Assembly (NCBI RefSeq): GCF_019249245.1
Contig: NZ_JAESDK010000010.1
Span: 1 to 64,000, forward strand
Direction: 5' to 3'
DNA: 64,000 bases
Origin: Alteromonas lipotrueiana
GTDB lineage: Bacteria > Pseudomonadota > Gammaproteobacteria > Enterobacterales > Alteromonadaceae
Below are positions 63,053 to 64,000 of this stretch, in pieces. The translations under genes were made by a program, and so were the position numbers. How positions within the stretch are numbered: the stretch's first letter is position 1; every line of letters begins with the position of its first letter. The notes beneath the pieces were generated by a model. The model made no database searches. It saw only the letters and a list, made by a program, of their open reading frames with translations, and was not told the origin of the DNA.

Positions 63053-64000
63053 ATGGTGCGCTTTTTTTTATTTCTTACAGTGGTATGGCTGATAGCCACG
63101 CCCCTGCATGCGGCGCAAAGTCGTATTCAAAATGTGCGGGTGGCACCTGCGCCCGACAAAACACGGGTAGTGCTGGATTTACCCAGTGCGCCGCAATTTA
63201 CGTATTTTACGTTAGCAAACCCGCATCGCGTGGTAATAGACTTAGCCAGTACCAGTGACGAGACAGCGCTGAGCATAGACGGAAAAACCGGCTCTTTGCT
63301 TAAAAGGGTCCGTTATTCAACGCCTAAAAATCCGCAATCGGCCAGGCTGGTATTAGATTTAACCCGAAAGACTGATCCTACGCTTTTTGCCGTGGCTCCT
63401 GACGGTGCTTCTGGCCATAGGTTGGTTATTGATTTACCTGATGACAACGCAAACACATCAACACGCCCATCCAATGCTGTGCGCATTGACAGTAGCAGTA
63501 ACACGCGCGACCGCGACATTATTGTCGCAATTGATGCCGGGCACGGTGGTAAAGACCCGGGCTCAGTGGGCCCCTCAGGTACGTATGAAAAAAATATTAC
63601 CCTGAGCATTGCAAAAAAACTGGCAGCCTTAATTGACGCTGAGCCCGGTATGCGATCCGTAATGACCCGTAGTGGTGATTACTATGTGTATCCCACCAAG
63701 CGACCAGAAATAGCCCGAGACAAAAAAGCAGATTTGCTTATCTCAATTCATGCCGATGCATTTAGTCAACCCGAGCCGCGTGGCGGTTCAGTGTGGGTGT
63801 TATCAATGCGTCGTGCCGACTCTGAGCTGGGCCGCTGGCTTGAGAAAACCGAGCGTCATTCAGAGCTACTTGGCGGTGCTGCCGAAGTAATATCAGACAA
63901 TGCCAGCGAACGTTATTTAGCAGAAACCATCATTGGTTTGTCAATGGACCATTCTATGTCAGCCAGCTATGACCTGAGCAAAAAGGTCATTGGCGAGATG
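63053..64000 (+). CDS. amiB: N-acetylmuramoyl-L-alanine amidase (AmiB/AmiC type), cut by the window edge
   Basis: The ATG at 63053 opens a frame that runs without a stop to the end of the window (316 codons, 3' end missing). It has a signal peptide (MVRFFLFLTVVWLIATPLHA), an AMIN domain (~25-135: VRVAPAPDKTRVVLDL, NPHRVVIDLAS) that targets the septum, and the zinc amidase domain with IDAGHGGKDPGSVG and SIHADAF. Position after tsaE, as in E. coli, supports AmiB; the LysM tail would lie beyond the edge. Confidence 0.9.
   Translation, partial: MVRFFLFLTVVWLIATPLHAAQSRIQNVRVAPAPDKTRVVLDLPSAPQFTYFTLANPHRVVIDLASTSDETALSIDGKTGSLLKRVRYSTPKNPQSARLVLDLTRKTDPTLFAVAPDGASGHRLVIDLPDDNANTSTRPSNAVRIDSSSNTRDRDIIVAIDAGHGGKDPGSVGPSGTYEKNITLSIAKKLAALIDAEPGMRSVMTRSGDYYVYPTKRPEIARDKKADLLISIHADAFSQPEPRGGSVWVLSMRRADSELGRWLEKTERHSELLGGAAEVISDNASERYLAETIIGLSMDHSMSASYDLSKKVIGEM

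Overview
The window looks like chromosome from a marine gammaproteobacterium close to the Alteromonadaceae. The basis is the housekeeping gene order (nudC, hemE; queG, nnr, tsaE, amiB; rpsF, rpsR, rplI; dnaB), the many TonB-dependent receptors and outer-membrane barrels, GlyGly-CTERM and PEP-CTERM sorting signals, and moderate base composition. This is judged from gene content alone, with no database search.

Layout. 1-4100 is repeat-rich and accessory: three ~110-bp repeats that each carry a tRNA 3'-end-like piece and a terminator, a REP-associated (RAYT, IS200-like) transposase gene, a 330-bp tandem array that copies the end of that gene, scattered REP-like motifs, a small barrel protein and an IS21 remnant. 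4100-9050 holds a PEP-CTERM protein, small membrane proteins (one broken by an in-frame stop), and an isochorismatase-like hydrolase coupled to glutamine-dependent NAD synthetase. 9051-10078 is a long leader containing a possible branched RNA. 10079-16303 encodes a 2074-residue surface protein with an internal sorting signal followed by an outer-membrane barrel. 16500-26331 carries two haloacid-dehalogenase-like proteins, a Gdx/SugE exporter, an aldo/keto reductase, a porin with a PstS-like protein, a chemoreceptor and a TonB receptor.

26404-32804 is a trehalose-type utilisation locus: TonB receptor, LacI-family regulator, MFS transporter and cytoplasmic trehalase, tied together by three copies of one operator. 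After aconitase, 36279-45976 forms a second sugar locus: a second LacI regulator with its own operators, a Gfo/Idh dehydrogenase, three xylose-isomerase-like TIM barrels (two with Tat signals), an MFS transporter, a two-subunit GMC dehydrogenase resembling glucoside 3-dehydrogenase, and a DUF1080 protein of the 3-keto-disaccharide hydrolase family. Together these suggest an oxidative route through 3-keto-glycosides beside the hydrolytic trehalase route; this is the most interesting system in the window.

46120-64000 is mostly housekeeping: an EamA transporter, the S6-S18-L9 operon with an S6:S18-type leader, a MOSC protein, an ECF sigma / membrane protein / DUF4097 operon, dnaB, an OmpA-like protein, an overlapping zur-cheX-yjbQ run, rsd, nudC, hemE, queG divergent from nnr-tsaE, and an AmiB/C-type amidase that runs off the right edge.
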